Assembly (NCBI GenBank): GCA_905178155.1
Contig: CAJINV010000002.1
Span: 6,614,476 to 6,678,475, forward strand
From: Amoebophrya sp. A120
Lineage: Eukaryota; Sar; Dinophyceae; Syndiniales; Amoebophryaceae
Reading direction: 5' to 3'
DNA length: 64,000 nt
Shown here: piece after piece, positions 11,189 through 22,600 of the stretch
Numbering within the stretch: the stretch's first letter is position 1
Layout of the letters: each line of letters begins with the position of its first letter
Made by a program: the position numbers and the translations under genes
Notes under the pieces: model-generated
What the model saw: the letters and a program-made list of their open reading frames with translations, nothing else
What the model was told of the DNA's origin: nothing
Databases searched by the model: none

Positions 11189-14100
11189 ATGAGGCTTGTT
11201 TCGCCCAAGAAGCTGCACCAGCCGGCTTGTTCCAGGATGGTGCGTCCAACTTCGCCGGTCTATTTCCGATTTTTTTGTGGTCTGTACTACATCATCTCGA
11301 ATGTTTATTTCCGTGTGGCCGATGCCTCGCAGACGACCGGAGATCTTGAGGTTGCGAATCAGGAGTCGATTGCCTCGGATGGTGAAGGCGGCCCCATCGC
11401 CCACGAAGGCACCGTTCGCTCACGAAGGCACCGTTATTTTGATCCCATCGCCCACGAAGGCACCGTTCGCTCCTATCCCGAGCAGGATCACCCCAACTTC
11501 TTGGAGTGGCCTCATGCGCCCAATCACACCGCTGACTGTGGGACAGAATGTGGGCCACCACCAGGAACTGTTCTAGTATCAGAGCCCCCTTATTCCTCGT
11601 CGGTGTTCGACGGCGGGGCGTCATCCTCAGGACCACACTCAGGAACAACAGATCAGATTTCCGACAACGTCCCAGTCAGCGAAGCTGAACGAGAACGGCA
11701 AAGGGAAGCTGAACGCCAGAGGAGGCTCAGGGAACAAGCTGTTGAACGACAGATGGAGGCTGAGCGACAACATCAGCTGCGTTTGTCGGACGAAGAGCGA
11801 ACGGAGAGCCTGCGTCAGTTGCAGTTCGACTACTCTGTTCGTGCTGAGCCTGCTGATGAAACTTCACAAGTAGAAGCGCATGAATCAGCGAAAGACCTCT
11901 ACTCCGCGACTGCAGCGGAGGACGAAGAACACAAGACTGCTAGCATTCATGCGGCCGGGAATTCTGAAGTAGAGCACGAACCAGAAGAAGCTCCAGCGGC
12001 TTCTAGCGGTCGAGGCCGGACTTGGAGAGATGAGATGTTTGAATCGGTACCAGCTGGGGACGAGCCTACGGGCACTTCTCAGGAAGCCGAACAGGAACAA
12101 GTACACCAGCAGCGCAAGGAGGAAGTAGAGGGACACGACGACGACCAGGGCTTGTCGCGCGGCACTGCTGCTGTCGAGGATCATGATGCACGTAACGTCG
12201 CATCGACTTCTGGCCAACAGGAGCCACAGCCCAGCTTGCTGAGTAAGTTCATGAGCAGTGGCCTTACTAGGAAATTCACCGCCAGCCTTTTCGGTGTTGG
12301 TGGTTCAGTCACGACTGGGGGGAACAGTAGCACAGCTTCCGATGCAGTTGATGCACCACCACAACGACCATCATCGTCCACACCGAGTTCTTCGGCGCCC
12401 GCTTCTGCGAATCATGGCGCCGCCACTTCTGCGCCCGCGACGCCGGTAAAAGAGCATGATGACGCTGCAGCTGTTGGTGAGAATGCTCCTGTTGCAGCCA
12501 CAACTGAGCCAGCGACTTCCTCTGCCGCTCCTGATTGGAAAGAGGACGCCAATAATCGTCCTGCTTTCTTGACGCGCGAATCAGAAGCTGATTGGCGAAG
12601 AAGCCTTCGTCCGGAGGTGCAGCAGGAGGTGAAGGAATCTTCTTTCCCCACCGCACCACCAGTAGACGAACAGCAGTCCTCCTCGCAGCCGATTTCGGTG
12701 GACAGCAGTCCGGAAGTTGTAGGAGTAGAAGCCGCCACACAGAGTGTCGCACTCGAGCGCCAGGTGTCCGTTGCACCAGCCTCGGTCGGCGAAAGAAGTA
12801 GTCGTCACGACGATGACGTGCTGATCCACACAGATGCGCCATCGGTCGACGACATCGTAATGGAAGATGCGCCTGGGGCAGTAGATGCTGATGCTGCCCC
12901 TATCGTCCCGGTTTCCACAGCGAAGGGACCACGAGAAAGTTTGGAACAACAGGAACAGCAGAGTAGTACGGCAGTCGAGCAGGTGGCCACCAACGCGGAA
13001 GACATTTCTATCACTGCTGAGGTGCGACGGCTGGAAACGAAAAAAACGGAATTAGAAGCAACGTGCAGGGGTTTGGGAGAAGAGAAGGAGCGGATGATGA
13101 AGGAATTTGAGGTATAGTGAAGTACATTCTTGTTTTCTCTACGTAAAATTTATCAAGCGAGTGGCCCGACTGTTGAATTTTTGTTTTCCTATCGCTAATG
13201 TCAAATCGAAAGACCACGATGCCGCGCTTATGATGAAGATGATCTTTAGGTGAAGAGGATAGGTGAACAGTAACACACGATGCAGTGACCACTTTTGTTC
13301 AATACTTTCACCTACTTCTAGGCACAAGTTGAAGACGAGAAGAAGGTCAACGAGGCCACCGTTGCGGCGCTCCAGGAAGAGAGGAGGAATATGAACAGCC
13401 TTTTTGCCCGGGAAGAGGAAAAGTACCAAACTTTGAAACGCGATGTGGAAGACTTGGAAAAGCAGATAAAGCAGAAACAAGAAGAAGTGAAATCGAAGGA
13501 AATCGACAACGAAAAGGCGAGCTCCGTTTACCAAACCGTGTTCAATTCGCTGCAGGAGAACTTGCAGGAGAGCGAGCGGAAGCAGTCCGCACTGAAGGAC
13601 GAGAGGGAACTGTTGGCAAAAGAGAAGTCACAACTGGAAACTGCCGTGAAGGAATTGGCAGAGAAATTAGAAGAGCTGAAAGCCACCGCGATGGGAAAGC
13701 AGAAGGAAGTGCAAGAACTGCGAGAGGTCCAAGAGAAGATGGAGCAGGAGCTGCAAAAGCGGTTTCTTCTCGGAGCGCCGGAGGGTGAAGACGCAGGAGC
13801 GGGAGGGGCTTCTACAGGTAGTAGTGGTAGTGCTGGTGCAGCAGCAGGAGCTGACGGCGCGAGTGGCCGTCCTGAATCCGCGGCGGGTGCCTCGGAAATA
13901 GCCGACGGCGCGCACCAGGTGCAGCTCAACAGTGGTGCGCCGCAAAATATGAGCGGACCGCAACTGTTTCTGAATCAGGTGCTCGGCGGGCTTGATGAGC
14001 AGCTTGCGAGCAGCAGCCCGCGTGCTCCAGGAGCTCCGTTTTCCAAATTTGACGTACTGAAAATTCTGAAAGAAAAGCAGGAGGAGCTGCGCTTGATGCA

Positions 14101-17100
14101 ACAACAGATCGACACCCTGGAGAAAACGAAGGAGCAGCTGGTCACCACGATCGCTGCGGGAAACTCAACCGCTGCTCCCGCTGCGGTGGGTGTGCCGCTG
14201 TTGTCGTCGACTACGGAACAAGGAGGTGTTTTTCACCATCACTCGCCCGCACCTGCTTCATCCAGCCGCGTGGTCGGGAGCCAGTTCGCGCCAACAGCCC
14301 GTGGTCCCGCAGGTAGTCATAGTTTGGGGGTGAGTCCACCCAGTTATGCCGTAACTGGAACCACCCCAAAATATGGGGCGCAGGCGAAACCGTCGCTACG
14401 ACTCCCGAGCGCAACTTCTGCTGGCCAAGAACCACAGCACAGTGGCAGTACCATGAACTCGCAAGCCAGAGAGAACGTGGAGGAGATTGTCACGACAACC
14501 GACTTGCTGCAGTCTCTCCGGGTGGATCTCGAGGCCCGCAAATCCGAGGTGAAAGAACAGGAAATCATCCTGAAACAGTTGAAAAGTCGCAAGCAAGGCC
14601 TCGATATGCGTGGCAAAAGTACTATCGTGCTAGTATAAAAAATCGCACATGCAAAGTAGAAATGACTCTTCTCTTCTACTAGGACAGGAAGGATAAGGAA
14701 CTGAGCAACTTCCTTGTCATGCCGATTCACGTTTTGAAATCGGAATAGCCGATCCGTCATTCATAGTTGCAATTCCTTATACCTTTTTCGCCGAGTGCGA
14801 TACTTTTGCAATGCACACTCGAGCAGCAAGTGCGGGAGTTGGAAGACCGATCGGATAATCACAACAAACATCTGGAGCAGCGGCGAACCGAGCTGCTGCA
14901 GGAAATAACCGGGTGCGAGGGCAAGGTGAAACAGCTGAAGGCGGAGGCGGAGCAAGTGCGGCAGGGCAAGCTGGCGCCCTACGAGGAGCTGGAGAGAGCG
15001 AAATCTGCTTGGGCGAAGCAGCTCCAGGAGCTAGACAACAAATGGAGCGGTCAGAACTATGCGATCGGCCGCCAGCTGGAGGAGGCGGTGAGAAAATACG
15101 AGGAGGAAAAGCGACTCCGTTCGGACATGGAACAGGGGCTCGAGACCCAGAATTCGCACCTGGCAGAGGAGGCGCTGCGGCTGATAGGGCAACTGGGCGC
15201 GAAGGAACTGAGAGTGGTCGAGCTGGAAGCCCAGAATAAGTTCCTTTCTTCAAAAGGCGTGGAACTGGAGGACGCATTGGGAAAGATCCGAGATCTGACC
15301 TCGCAAATCGCCAGCATGGAGAGTAGCTTCGCTGCGGAAAAGGACAAAATGACGCGGAACTTCGAGGAGCAGCTGGAAATTGCACAAATGGGAACATTTT
15401 CTTGCGGATTGGAGGAGGGGCAAGACGATGAAGATGTCCGTCCTGCAGAGGAGGAATTGCCGGGTTGTTCTGCTGAGGATGCTGACACCAGCACGACTGG
15501 CGCGGGCGGGAGTTGTGCAGCAGCAGAAGAGAGCGGGAGTGGAGCAGCCGATGGTGCGCATGGTACCGCGTCAGGTTCTTCTTGTATTACGAACCCCGCG
15601 GGAGGAGCAGGAGCAGGAACTGCTCCTACAACGAAAATCACCACTGCAGGAGCCTCGACACCGGCACCCCTACGGACCTGCAGCGTGGACAGCAACCAGA
15701 ATTCGATGCCGGGCGGAGTCGGGCCGCGGCCGCAATCTTTGCCGCCGCCGCCAATTCATTCGAGCAAAGCCGGTCGCGCAGCCGTGGCAGCAATCGCGAA
15801 GAGCAAGAGCAACGGCCCGATTGCGCAGTTGAGCAGAGGACATATTCAACAGAACATGAGGACATTCATTTGGCATCAGAAAAAAAAATGTCTTACTGAA
15901 GATGTAGATATCCTCTCACTTCAAACTCTGCGAAAACCAAAAGAGAGGCAATTTTGTGCAATGCAGAGCGCGGTTCGTAATGCTACTTAGTGGCTGCAGA
16001 GGTACCAAAAAAGTGTATCATGCTGAACGGCCAGAAACAGCTTTTGTGGTGGTAGAAACCGCAACACAAATTATTTTTTGTCTGGAATGGATGTCTGTGC
16101 TTTTCTGTAGAATAAGACAGGGAACAGCTTTCGGTGGTCCTCCGACGGGTCCGGGTGGGCGAAAAGTAGAATACTGGTGCCCGGTACGCCGATGCTATTT
16201 ACTCGGTACGCCGATGCGCAATAGCCGCGGCGTAGTATTGACCAAAGCGCTTTCGGCCGCCGACCACGCAAAAATTAAAAAAGAAAGGGAGTATCGATTG
16301 CAAATAGATTGACATGTCTGGGTCTAGAGAGATCCGAGTTTTTGTTTGTGATCGTACTCAGTCGCAACCCAACCAAATTAATTGACACATGGTCCGGTCT
16401 GAGACGTGAGCCTGACCACATGTCTGGTCCAGAAGATGCAGGATAAACCTGCGTACCCTTCTAGACTCAGATAGTCGATATTTGCAATGCATAAGCAGGA
16501 AAAAGCACACCGCGCCCGCGCAGCCGCAGCAGGACATCAAACTCCAGGATCGACCTCCGCCTCGTCAACATCTTCTTCGACACCAAGTGCTTCGTCGTCC
16601 CCTGTCGTCGCTATTGCACCTCCTACACCAGCACCCGCCCGCCCTCTGACCGCGGCGGAAAAAACCGCGCGGCAGATCGCTTCGCTGCAGGAGACGATTG
16701 CGGTGGAGAAAGAGTGCTACGAGAACCGCATCCAGCAGCTGAACGCGCAATTGCAGAAAGCAAAAGACAAGTGCGAGTTGAAGGAGCAGCACCTGAGCCG
16801 TGTGATTGAGCAACGGAAGAATTCCCTCGAACAAAAGCATCTTCTGTCCAACGCGTTTCGCATCGCCAAGGAGGCGTACACGAGTGGGGACCTGCATCAG
16901 CAAGGAGGCCAGAAGCTGCGCAAGTTGAAGAACGACTTCGACAGCTTGACGCTGACGAACGATTTGCATATTAAGTACACGCCGGTGCGGGAAAGACGGG
17001 TTGGGAACAATTCTGTTCAGAGTAGTGCTTCTGCCACGCCCATCAGCACTACGCTGGGGCAATTGAACGTGCATCTGTTGAAGAGGTTGGAGATGTGGCG

Positions 17101-19655
17101 GAAGCAGGAACTGCAAAAGTTGTCCACGTTTACAAATCAGGAGAGGCATCTGAAGGATCCATTTTTTCTCTTCTACGGGGGCACAAGTCGGGACTTTGAC
17201 ACGTGGCACGCACCAGACGTACTGGATGAAGAGGACGGGGAAGGGGAAGACCAAGGCCAAGCTGGGTCTCTGTTCAACGGCACGAATGCGGGGGAGTTGC
17301 AGCAGAGCAGAACGATTTTTTCCGTAAAGCCGGTCTACTTTCAGCAGCTGCACAGCGATGGAGGAGTAAATGGTGGAGGTGGTAATGCCTGGGCGTTGGA
17401 CTTGGAAGCGGTGTACACTGACGACCGCGAAGTACTGGTGGAAAAGCGGGAATTGCTGGGAAAGGCCAAAGAGTTTCTGCTGAACAAGGTACATAATTAC
17501 ACTTCTTTTTTAACTTTTTACACTGCTGTCGTGTTTGTAAAAATGCAGTCCTCGAATAGACACGAACAAGAACATCGCCATGGTGTTTTATTTTTGCGAT
17601 GCGATGACTATGACAAATGGATGACAATCGATGAGGAGGATATCTTTCAGCCATCAAACTTGCATCGTCCGACGTGCGATCTCTCCTTACAGGTCCTCGA
17701 GGAGTCGCTCTACGACGAGGCTTCCGACAGGTACAAAGTGCAGCAAATCCTTCCTCTCGTTCAGCCCGCGTTTGAGAAGATCGACTTTGCGCTGGAGCAA
17801 GCTTTGGAGTTAAATCGTCTGGAGCACGAAGATCTGAACCGGGATCAGCAATCCAGAAACTACTGGGGCATCCTAGATCTAGACGCGATCGGTAGCGGTA
17901 CTACAGCAATTTCCTCTCCGCGTGCAGGTGGAGCAGGTTCTGGTAGTCCGAAAGACGCCAGCGCTTCGAAAGTGAACCAGAAGATTTGGAAGAGGGCACA
18001 GTGGAAGGATCCGGGCGAGATGACCGAGGAGGAAAAACAGGATATGCAGAGTAAAAATGTGCGTCCCGCCCACCAACTTTGTTCCCTGAAAATTGAATGT
18101 TTCTCGGTGCTCTATTTTGGTCTCTTCCAGTACATAAAGAACACCCCATAGTCAAGATGGAAAATCTGCTACACAAATCAAAAGGTTTTGGGTGTAGCAA
18201 ATATCGAAACTCCACTAGAAAATGCTTCTTGTGGGTCTTGTCCGCATGAGAAACATTTTAAGCATGCAGCTTTGCATTCCAACTCTGGGGAGGTGGGGAC
18301 GTTTTTTCACGGGATACAGGAGTGGTTTAAGGCGATCAACGGACGGAGAAACCGCTTCGCGATGCTGTTCCATTTCGACAAGCAGGCGGGCAAGGCCAGG
18401 GCGGCTAGTAACGGCGGATTGCTAGCCCGGCAAGGGGGCGAAAATAACGGGTCCTCTGCTTCCTCCAGCACGTCTTCTCTGTTGAACGCCGAAACAAACT
18501 CGGAGAAAAATGCGGTCCAGTTTCTCCGGCCGCCGCGGGACCCCGAGCACCGGTTCTACGACACAACCGGCGCGTTACTCCGGGTCGCGATGGAGAACCA
18601 GCTGAAAAGCATCCACAACGCCGCCGCGGAGCTGAAAAAGCCGGCAGTCCTGCGCTCGGCGCCTCCCCTTGGCTCGTATGTGACCAAAGAGAGAAATTTA
18701 TCCCGAGTGTTGAAAACGTCCCTACCTCCCCTGAGCTGTCGTGCAAATCTGCATGCCTAGAAACGCTTCTCATGTTGCGCAGCCCGCCCCTATTTGTGAT
18801 GCGGCCGCACTATCTACGCATGACAGCACAGCAACGACCCAAACTTGTCATTCGCAATAGCCAATCTGGTTTGTTTATGTTTTGTGTAGCAAAGTCCCTT
18901 TTATTGTTGATGACTCTGTGGCGGAGGCGTTTTTACAGGGGATGAAATTCGCAGCGAGTCGCGGTGGCGGTGCGCATCGAGAGCACCCACGCCGCGCCGC
19001 GAGCGGGGGTCGCGGAGCCGGTGCGGGGCGGGAAAGTGGTTCGCAGCGAGAAAAATGTGCTGTGTGCGCTGTACCATTTCGCGAAACCCGAGCAAAATCG
19101 GCATTCCAACAACACTGTGCACGACACTTTTGTGGAGCAGGCAAAGGAGGAAAGCCGGGCGCTGGGTCGCGTCCGGCCGTGGAAGCTGACGCTGCACGCC
19201 GAAACGTATCACTCGCTGTTTTTCGAACACCCACGCACGGGAAAGCTGCTACTGCTGAACATGGAAACCGATCCTATCGAGCGCGTCTTTCACTACCACG
19301 AGGCGGGTGAGGGAGGTACAACGCGGCAGTCGAGTGCCCCCTACTGGGGATACCTCGATTTAGGCTGGGGGAGCGGGTATGGATTGCAAAAGTTTCATTG
19401 TGTCGGACTCTCATGAGTTGGAATATCAAGAAGGCACAAGTAATTTATTGATATTGTCCATGACCTTTACCTCCACAACGGAGCGCAACACAGATGAACT
19501 TGGTCATGAAGATTTGTCAAGAACAAGTTGGTAAGAAGAAAATTCATCTGCCATATACTTGCAACTCATGATGGTACGAGTACAACGCTTTTACATAGGA
19601 TAGCGGGAACGCCAGCGCTGCGAGTGGCGGCAGTATGTTGGCCTTGGGGAACTGA
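11189..19655 (+). CDS. Giant coiled-coil protein, nine exons
   Basis: Exons: 11189-13111, 13322-14604, 14823-15842, 16120-16291, 16499-17488, 17693-18042, 18322-18698, 18950-19377 and 19608-19655; 2196 residues, 2197 codons exactly. Introns at 13112-13321 and 17489-17692 are GT-AG; the other six are introners. The first 640 residues are disordered and Glu/Gln/Ser/Ala-rich with a heptad-like stretch (EAERERQREAERQRRLREQ). Residues about 640-1150 form long coiled coils interrupted by Gly/Ala/Ser-rich linkers. The C-terminal third has globular-looking segments, including two similar motifs (YWGILDLDAIGSG and YWGYLDLGWGSG). It may be a structural, golgin- or centrosome-like protein, but no family is recognised. 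The ATG at 11189 is the first in frame; an upstream exon is possible. Confidence 0.7.
11393..11472 (+). repeat. Direct repeat of a 29-bp unit in coding sequence
   Basis: A 29-bp unit beginning CCCATCGCCCACGAAGGCAC is present at 11393-11421 and 11444-11472. A partial copy (ACGAAGGCACCGTT) lies between them. It encodes PIAHEGTVRS twice in the disordered N-terminus. Confidence 0.9.
14605..14817 (+). mobile_element. Introner family A, copy 4 (degenerate ends)
   Basis: Begins TATGCGTGGCAAAAGTAC and ends GTGCGATACTTTTGCAATGC plus ACA, where the expected terminal ATA has become ACA. Duplication CTCGA at 14600-14604 and 14818-14822. Removal joins SRKQGLE to QQVRELEDR inside a coiled coil. Confidence 0.88.
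15843..16114 (+). mobile_element. Introner family G
   Basis: Left end TATTCAACAGAACATG and right end (inverted) TATTCTACAGAAAAGC share the pattern TATTCnACAGAA followed by GACATnCATT. Flanks are GGACA (15838-15842) and AGACA (16115-16119), one mismatch apart. Removal joins LSRG to QGTAFGGPP in frame. Confidence 0.75.
16292..16493 (+). mobile_element. Introner, diverged A/B-like hybrid
   Basis: Ends are TATCGATTGCAAATAG and CTATTTGCAATGCATA-like (actual right end GATATTTGCAATGCATA). The next block, ACATGTCTGGGTCTAGA against TCTAGACTCAGAT, matches the family B subterminal sequence. Flanks GGGAG and AGCAG agree at three of five bases. Removal joins KIKKERE to EKAHRARAAAA in frame. Confidence 0.75.
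18043..18316 (+). mobile_element. Introner family F, copy 1
   Basis: Left end TATGCAGAGTAAAAATGTGC then GTCCCGCCCACC. The right end, inverted, reads TATCCCGTGAAAAAACGTCC then CCACCTCCCC. Duplication CAGGA at 18038-18042 and 18317-18321. Removal joins EEEKQ to EWFKAINGRR. Confidence 0.82.
18699..18944 (+). mobile_element. Introner family F, copy 2
   Basis: Left end TATCCCGAGTGTTGAAAACG then TCCCTACCTCCCC. The right end, inverted, reads CATCCCCTGTAAAAACGCCT then CCGCCACAGAG. Duplication AAATT at 18694-18698 and 18945-18949. Its left end closely resembles the inverted right end of copy 1. Removal joins VTKERN to SQRVAVAVRIES. Confidence 0.85.
19378..19602 (+). mobile_element. Introner family A, copy 5
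   Basis: Begins TATGGATTGCAAAAGTTTC and ends CAACGCTTTTACATAGGATA. Duplication GCGGG at 19373-19377 and 19603-19607. It separates the last 15 codons of the giant coiled-coil gene from the rest. Confidence 0.88.
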
Positions 19656-20796
19656 GGAGCTACGCCAGCATGCATCGTATAGTGCTTTATTGCTGTCGGA
19701 TTTTTCGTTTTCGAGTTGAGCTAGTAGGTTGAACAACCGGGGGGTACAACTACGCAGCTCGGTACGATCCGACCGAGGCACTGATGTTTGATCTAAAAAT
19801 CTAATGATGTCAGAACGTGGAAAATTGCGCTTCAAAAGAACTCATCTGTCTGTATCTGTATGTGTGTTGACAAAAAAGAAAAAATGAGTTGCTACGTGGA
19901 CAATTGTACAGACTGCATATGATCACTTTGAGAATACAGACAGACTGACAATAAAGTGTCTTGATCGTCTAGCTGTAGGCGATTCCAAGACTAATAGGGA
20001 TGATTTCTTCTACTTCAGAAGCGACGTTTTGAAGAGATACAGCATCGATTGTCACGGCACTGGTTGCGAAATGCATACGCACATGCAATGTATGCCTGTG
20101 CATTTTGTTTCTTGCGCCCAATTTTGTAAATTTCCATCCACGACTTCCTGTTCCTTTTGAAAAAAACTGGATAGATAGCACCAAAAACATATTGGAAGTT
20201 TTTTACTTTGTTGTACTAAAGATTCTGCTAATTGCACTATGAATTGATGTCGATTCAAGAGCGAAAAGCGACCTTATGAATATACGATGAATACAAGAAA
20301 GAGAGTATAGAAAAAACTTTTTGGAAGACTAATTTGTTTGCTCGAAGAAGTTGTAGTCGAAGTTTGTTTTCATCCACGCAATTTAATATGAAGTGTTCCA
20401 CTAGCCCTAGCGCCAGCGCACAGCTTCAGACTTTGAGGATCCCGTACTGGCTTTCGCAACAGATCGTTGACTGAGATCCAAAGTGAAACACGCAGCCGAT
20501 CCCAGTCATGCATAATACGGAGAGGCGGATTCTTTTTTTCCCGATTCGATCTGGATTTTTTTTTCATCCAAGATTTCGCACCTCAGCGCTTTCGCTTTTC
20601 CTTAGCTAGTGTGTACTATCCAACTTTTTTTATCATTTTCTCTTGTTCACGATAATTTTCAGTCGTGTTCTTTGTATCGAGCGATTTTTTTTTGCAATAC
20701 CTACTCGCAAAGTGTTCAGTTTTCGAGTATAGTCTAGAAAGAATATATCTAGTGTACGACTACGAGACAAAAAGCGAAACCACCAGCACCTTCGGC
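19656..20796. other. Intergenic region
   Basis: AT-rich with no supportable gene. The last 100 bases are the probable leader of the EMC8/9 gene. Confidence 0.5.
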
Positions 20797-22376
20797 ATGG
20801 CTTCTTCAGGCAAGATAAAGTCGTATACGTTTGAGCATGGGGCTTACGCGCTGCCCTTATATCATTCGCTCAAGTACTCTGCCAACCCGGTCTGCGGCTT
20901 TCTGATGGGGAGAATAGAAGGTACAATTTCATGAATTTGTTTTGTTATGCCTCATTCATCGTGCGAACATAAGTCATTTTTTTTTCAAAGCTGACTTCCG
21001 GCGTCAGAAAATCCGCGTGCCAGCACAGTGCCTTCTGTTTATTTTGCATCGCATGGTGTTCTTCCTCTTCCTTCATGTATGCGTAAATTTCCGAACCGAA
21101 TATCCAGGTAACAACGCTGTCGTCTTCGAGCGCGCAGTGCCTTTCTCCCACACCCACGCGCTCTCCCCAACACTCAAGATGGCGTGTCACTGTGCCGAAA
21201 CGCTCTGTGCCGGCGGCGAGAAGAGTCTCGAGATACTAGGGCTGTACGTCGCGAACGATATCATACAGAAGACGGAGAGTTTGCACCCATTGCACCGGAA
21301 CATCTACGAGAGGCTAGTGCAGAACAATCCCGCATCAAGCGTGTGGATCATAGACGCCAGCAGGCTAGATATCACAAGGAAAAATTCCCCCTCCCCATAT
21401 CAAAAGGAAGTTTATGATGCTGAATTCGCGTGTACAAATCAGGTTTGTGTTGCAGTAGAGGACTGCAGGCTCCTGCCAAGCCTGAGTAGAGAGGTTTTAG
21501 CCTAGGCGCTTAGCATGAGAGCCGTCTGCGCTGTAGGTCCAACAGCATCACAAACTTCTTGCATAATGCGGCAGAGCCTGTGGAGTTGTCTTCTTGCAAG
21601 ACAGACGTGATTTGTGGTCTCAAATCAGCAAGACAAATTTTCGGCGGCATACCTTTTCGATATGGGGAGGGGGGATTTTTCCGGACAATACTAGAGCAGG
21701 AAGAAATTTTCGCCTACCGAGGGTACACGGCCCCGCAGAGAGCCGGTATTTATAGGTTGCTCCGTCGGAGGAAGACCTGTTGCTTGGTTGATGTTGATGT
21801 GCATTGCAAATATGTCTGGGTCTGGAAAGATGCGAACTTGTGATGCGCATTTCACAACACAGACAAATCTCTCATGCATAAGCAGCAAAAGGCGCCCATT
21901 TCCTGTCACCAAAATGGGGGATTTGTCATGCGGATTAAGCAATACGGAAGCTTCTCGAAATCTGTGATGCTAGGGTTTCCATCACAGACATTTTGTGTCA
22001 TGCAAAAACAGCATGACAAAAATCTGCATTCTTCCAGACCCAGACATTTTTGCATTTGATAGTTGACTGGAAATTTTCTCCACTTACTATGTCTAGTCTT
22101 CAGATGGATGATTCTGATTGCATGGCATCATCCGTTGTGGGTGGCGCTTAATACCAAATGACTGAGATACGACATCATGAAAAAAAAACAACAACAGGCG
22201 ACCTCCAGCCAATTAACGAGTCTGCGATGAAAACGAAGGGTCCTGTGTGTCTGATGGAGTCCACGAGAAAAATGGAATACCTCGCAGTGCAGGATTTTGA
22301 CGACCATCTGCACGACCCAGAAAAGGACTGGACCAACAAGGAGCTCGTGGAAAAGCTGGCCATGGTTTCTGCATGA
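20797..22376 (+). CDS. EMC8: ER membrane protein complex subunit 8/9 (UPF0172 family)
   Basis: Exons: 20797-20920, 21108-21369, 21696-21797, 22067-22140 and 22198-22376; 246 residues, 247 codons exactly. EMC8/9 is a cytosolic MPN-fold subunit of the complex that inserts transmembrane helices at the ER. The N-terminus (YALPLYHSLKYSANPVCGFL) matches the family pattern of a helix followed by a Cys/Asn-Gly strand. VPFSHTHALSPTLKMAC matches VPLFHSTLALAPMLEVAL of animals, and WIIDASRL matches the VDNTKF strand. DFDDHLHDPEKDWTN matches the C-terminal signature. Introns at 20921-21107 and 22141-22197 are GT-AG; those at 21370-21690 and 21798-22061 are introners. The segment between residues 140 and 215 is unlike animal EMC8. 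Family assignment is strong. Confidence 0.85.
21370..21690 (+). mobile_element. Introner family E (C/G-tract ends)
   Basis: Left end TATCACAAGGAAAAATTCCC then CCTCCCCATATC. The right end, inverted, reads TATTGTCCGGAAAAATCCCC then CCTCCCCATATCG. Exact duplication CTAGA at 21365-21369 and 21691-21695. At 321 bp it is the longest of the small elements. Removal joins DASRLE to QEEIFAYRG. Confidence 0.9.
21798..22061 (+). mobile_element. Introner family B, copy 4 (A-like left terminus)
   Basis: Left end TGTGCATTGCAAATATG followed by TCTGGGTCTGGAAAG. The right end, inverted, is TATCAAATGCAAAAATG followed by TCTGGGTCTGGAAG. Exact duplication GTTGA at 21793-21797 and 22062-22066. The outermost left bases resemble family A while the subterminal block is family B. 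Confidence 0.9.
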
Positions 22377-22397
22377 AAATGAATGCAGACCACTGCA

Positions 22398-22595
22398 TAT
22401 GCAAGAAAAAAACTGTGTAAGTGTAAATCTGTGATGCAGAAAATGCAAAACAGTTACACTTGTCATGCTCGACATGCATGATCGGCTCGCTTCCTATGTT
22501 GTTTTCCTTCCTATCTGCGCATCCTGTCATGGCAGACAAACTTGTGATGCTGTTTTCCCAAAAGACTTACGCTAACACAGTTTTTTTCTTGCATA
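22398..22595 (+). mobile_element. Introner family C, copy 2 (downstream of the EMC8/9 stop)
   Basis: Ends TATGCAAGAAAAAAACTG and CAGTTTTTTTCTTGCATA are perfect inverses and continue as TGTAAGTG against CGCTAACA. Exact duplication CTGCA at 22393-22397 and 22596-22600. It lies 21 bp after the stop codon, so it is either in the 3' UTR or in an unrecognised gene. Confidence 0.92.
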
Positions 22596-22600
22596 CTGCA

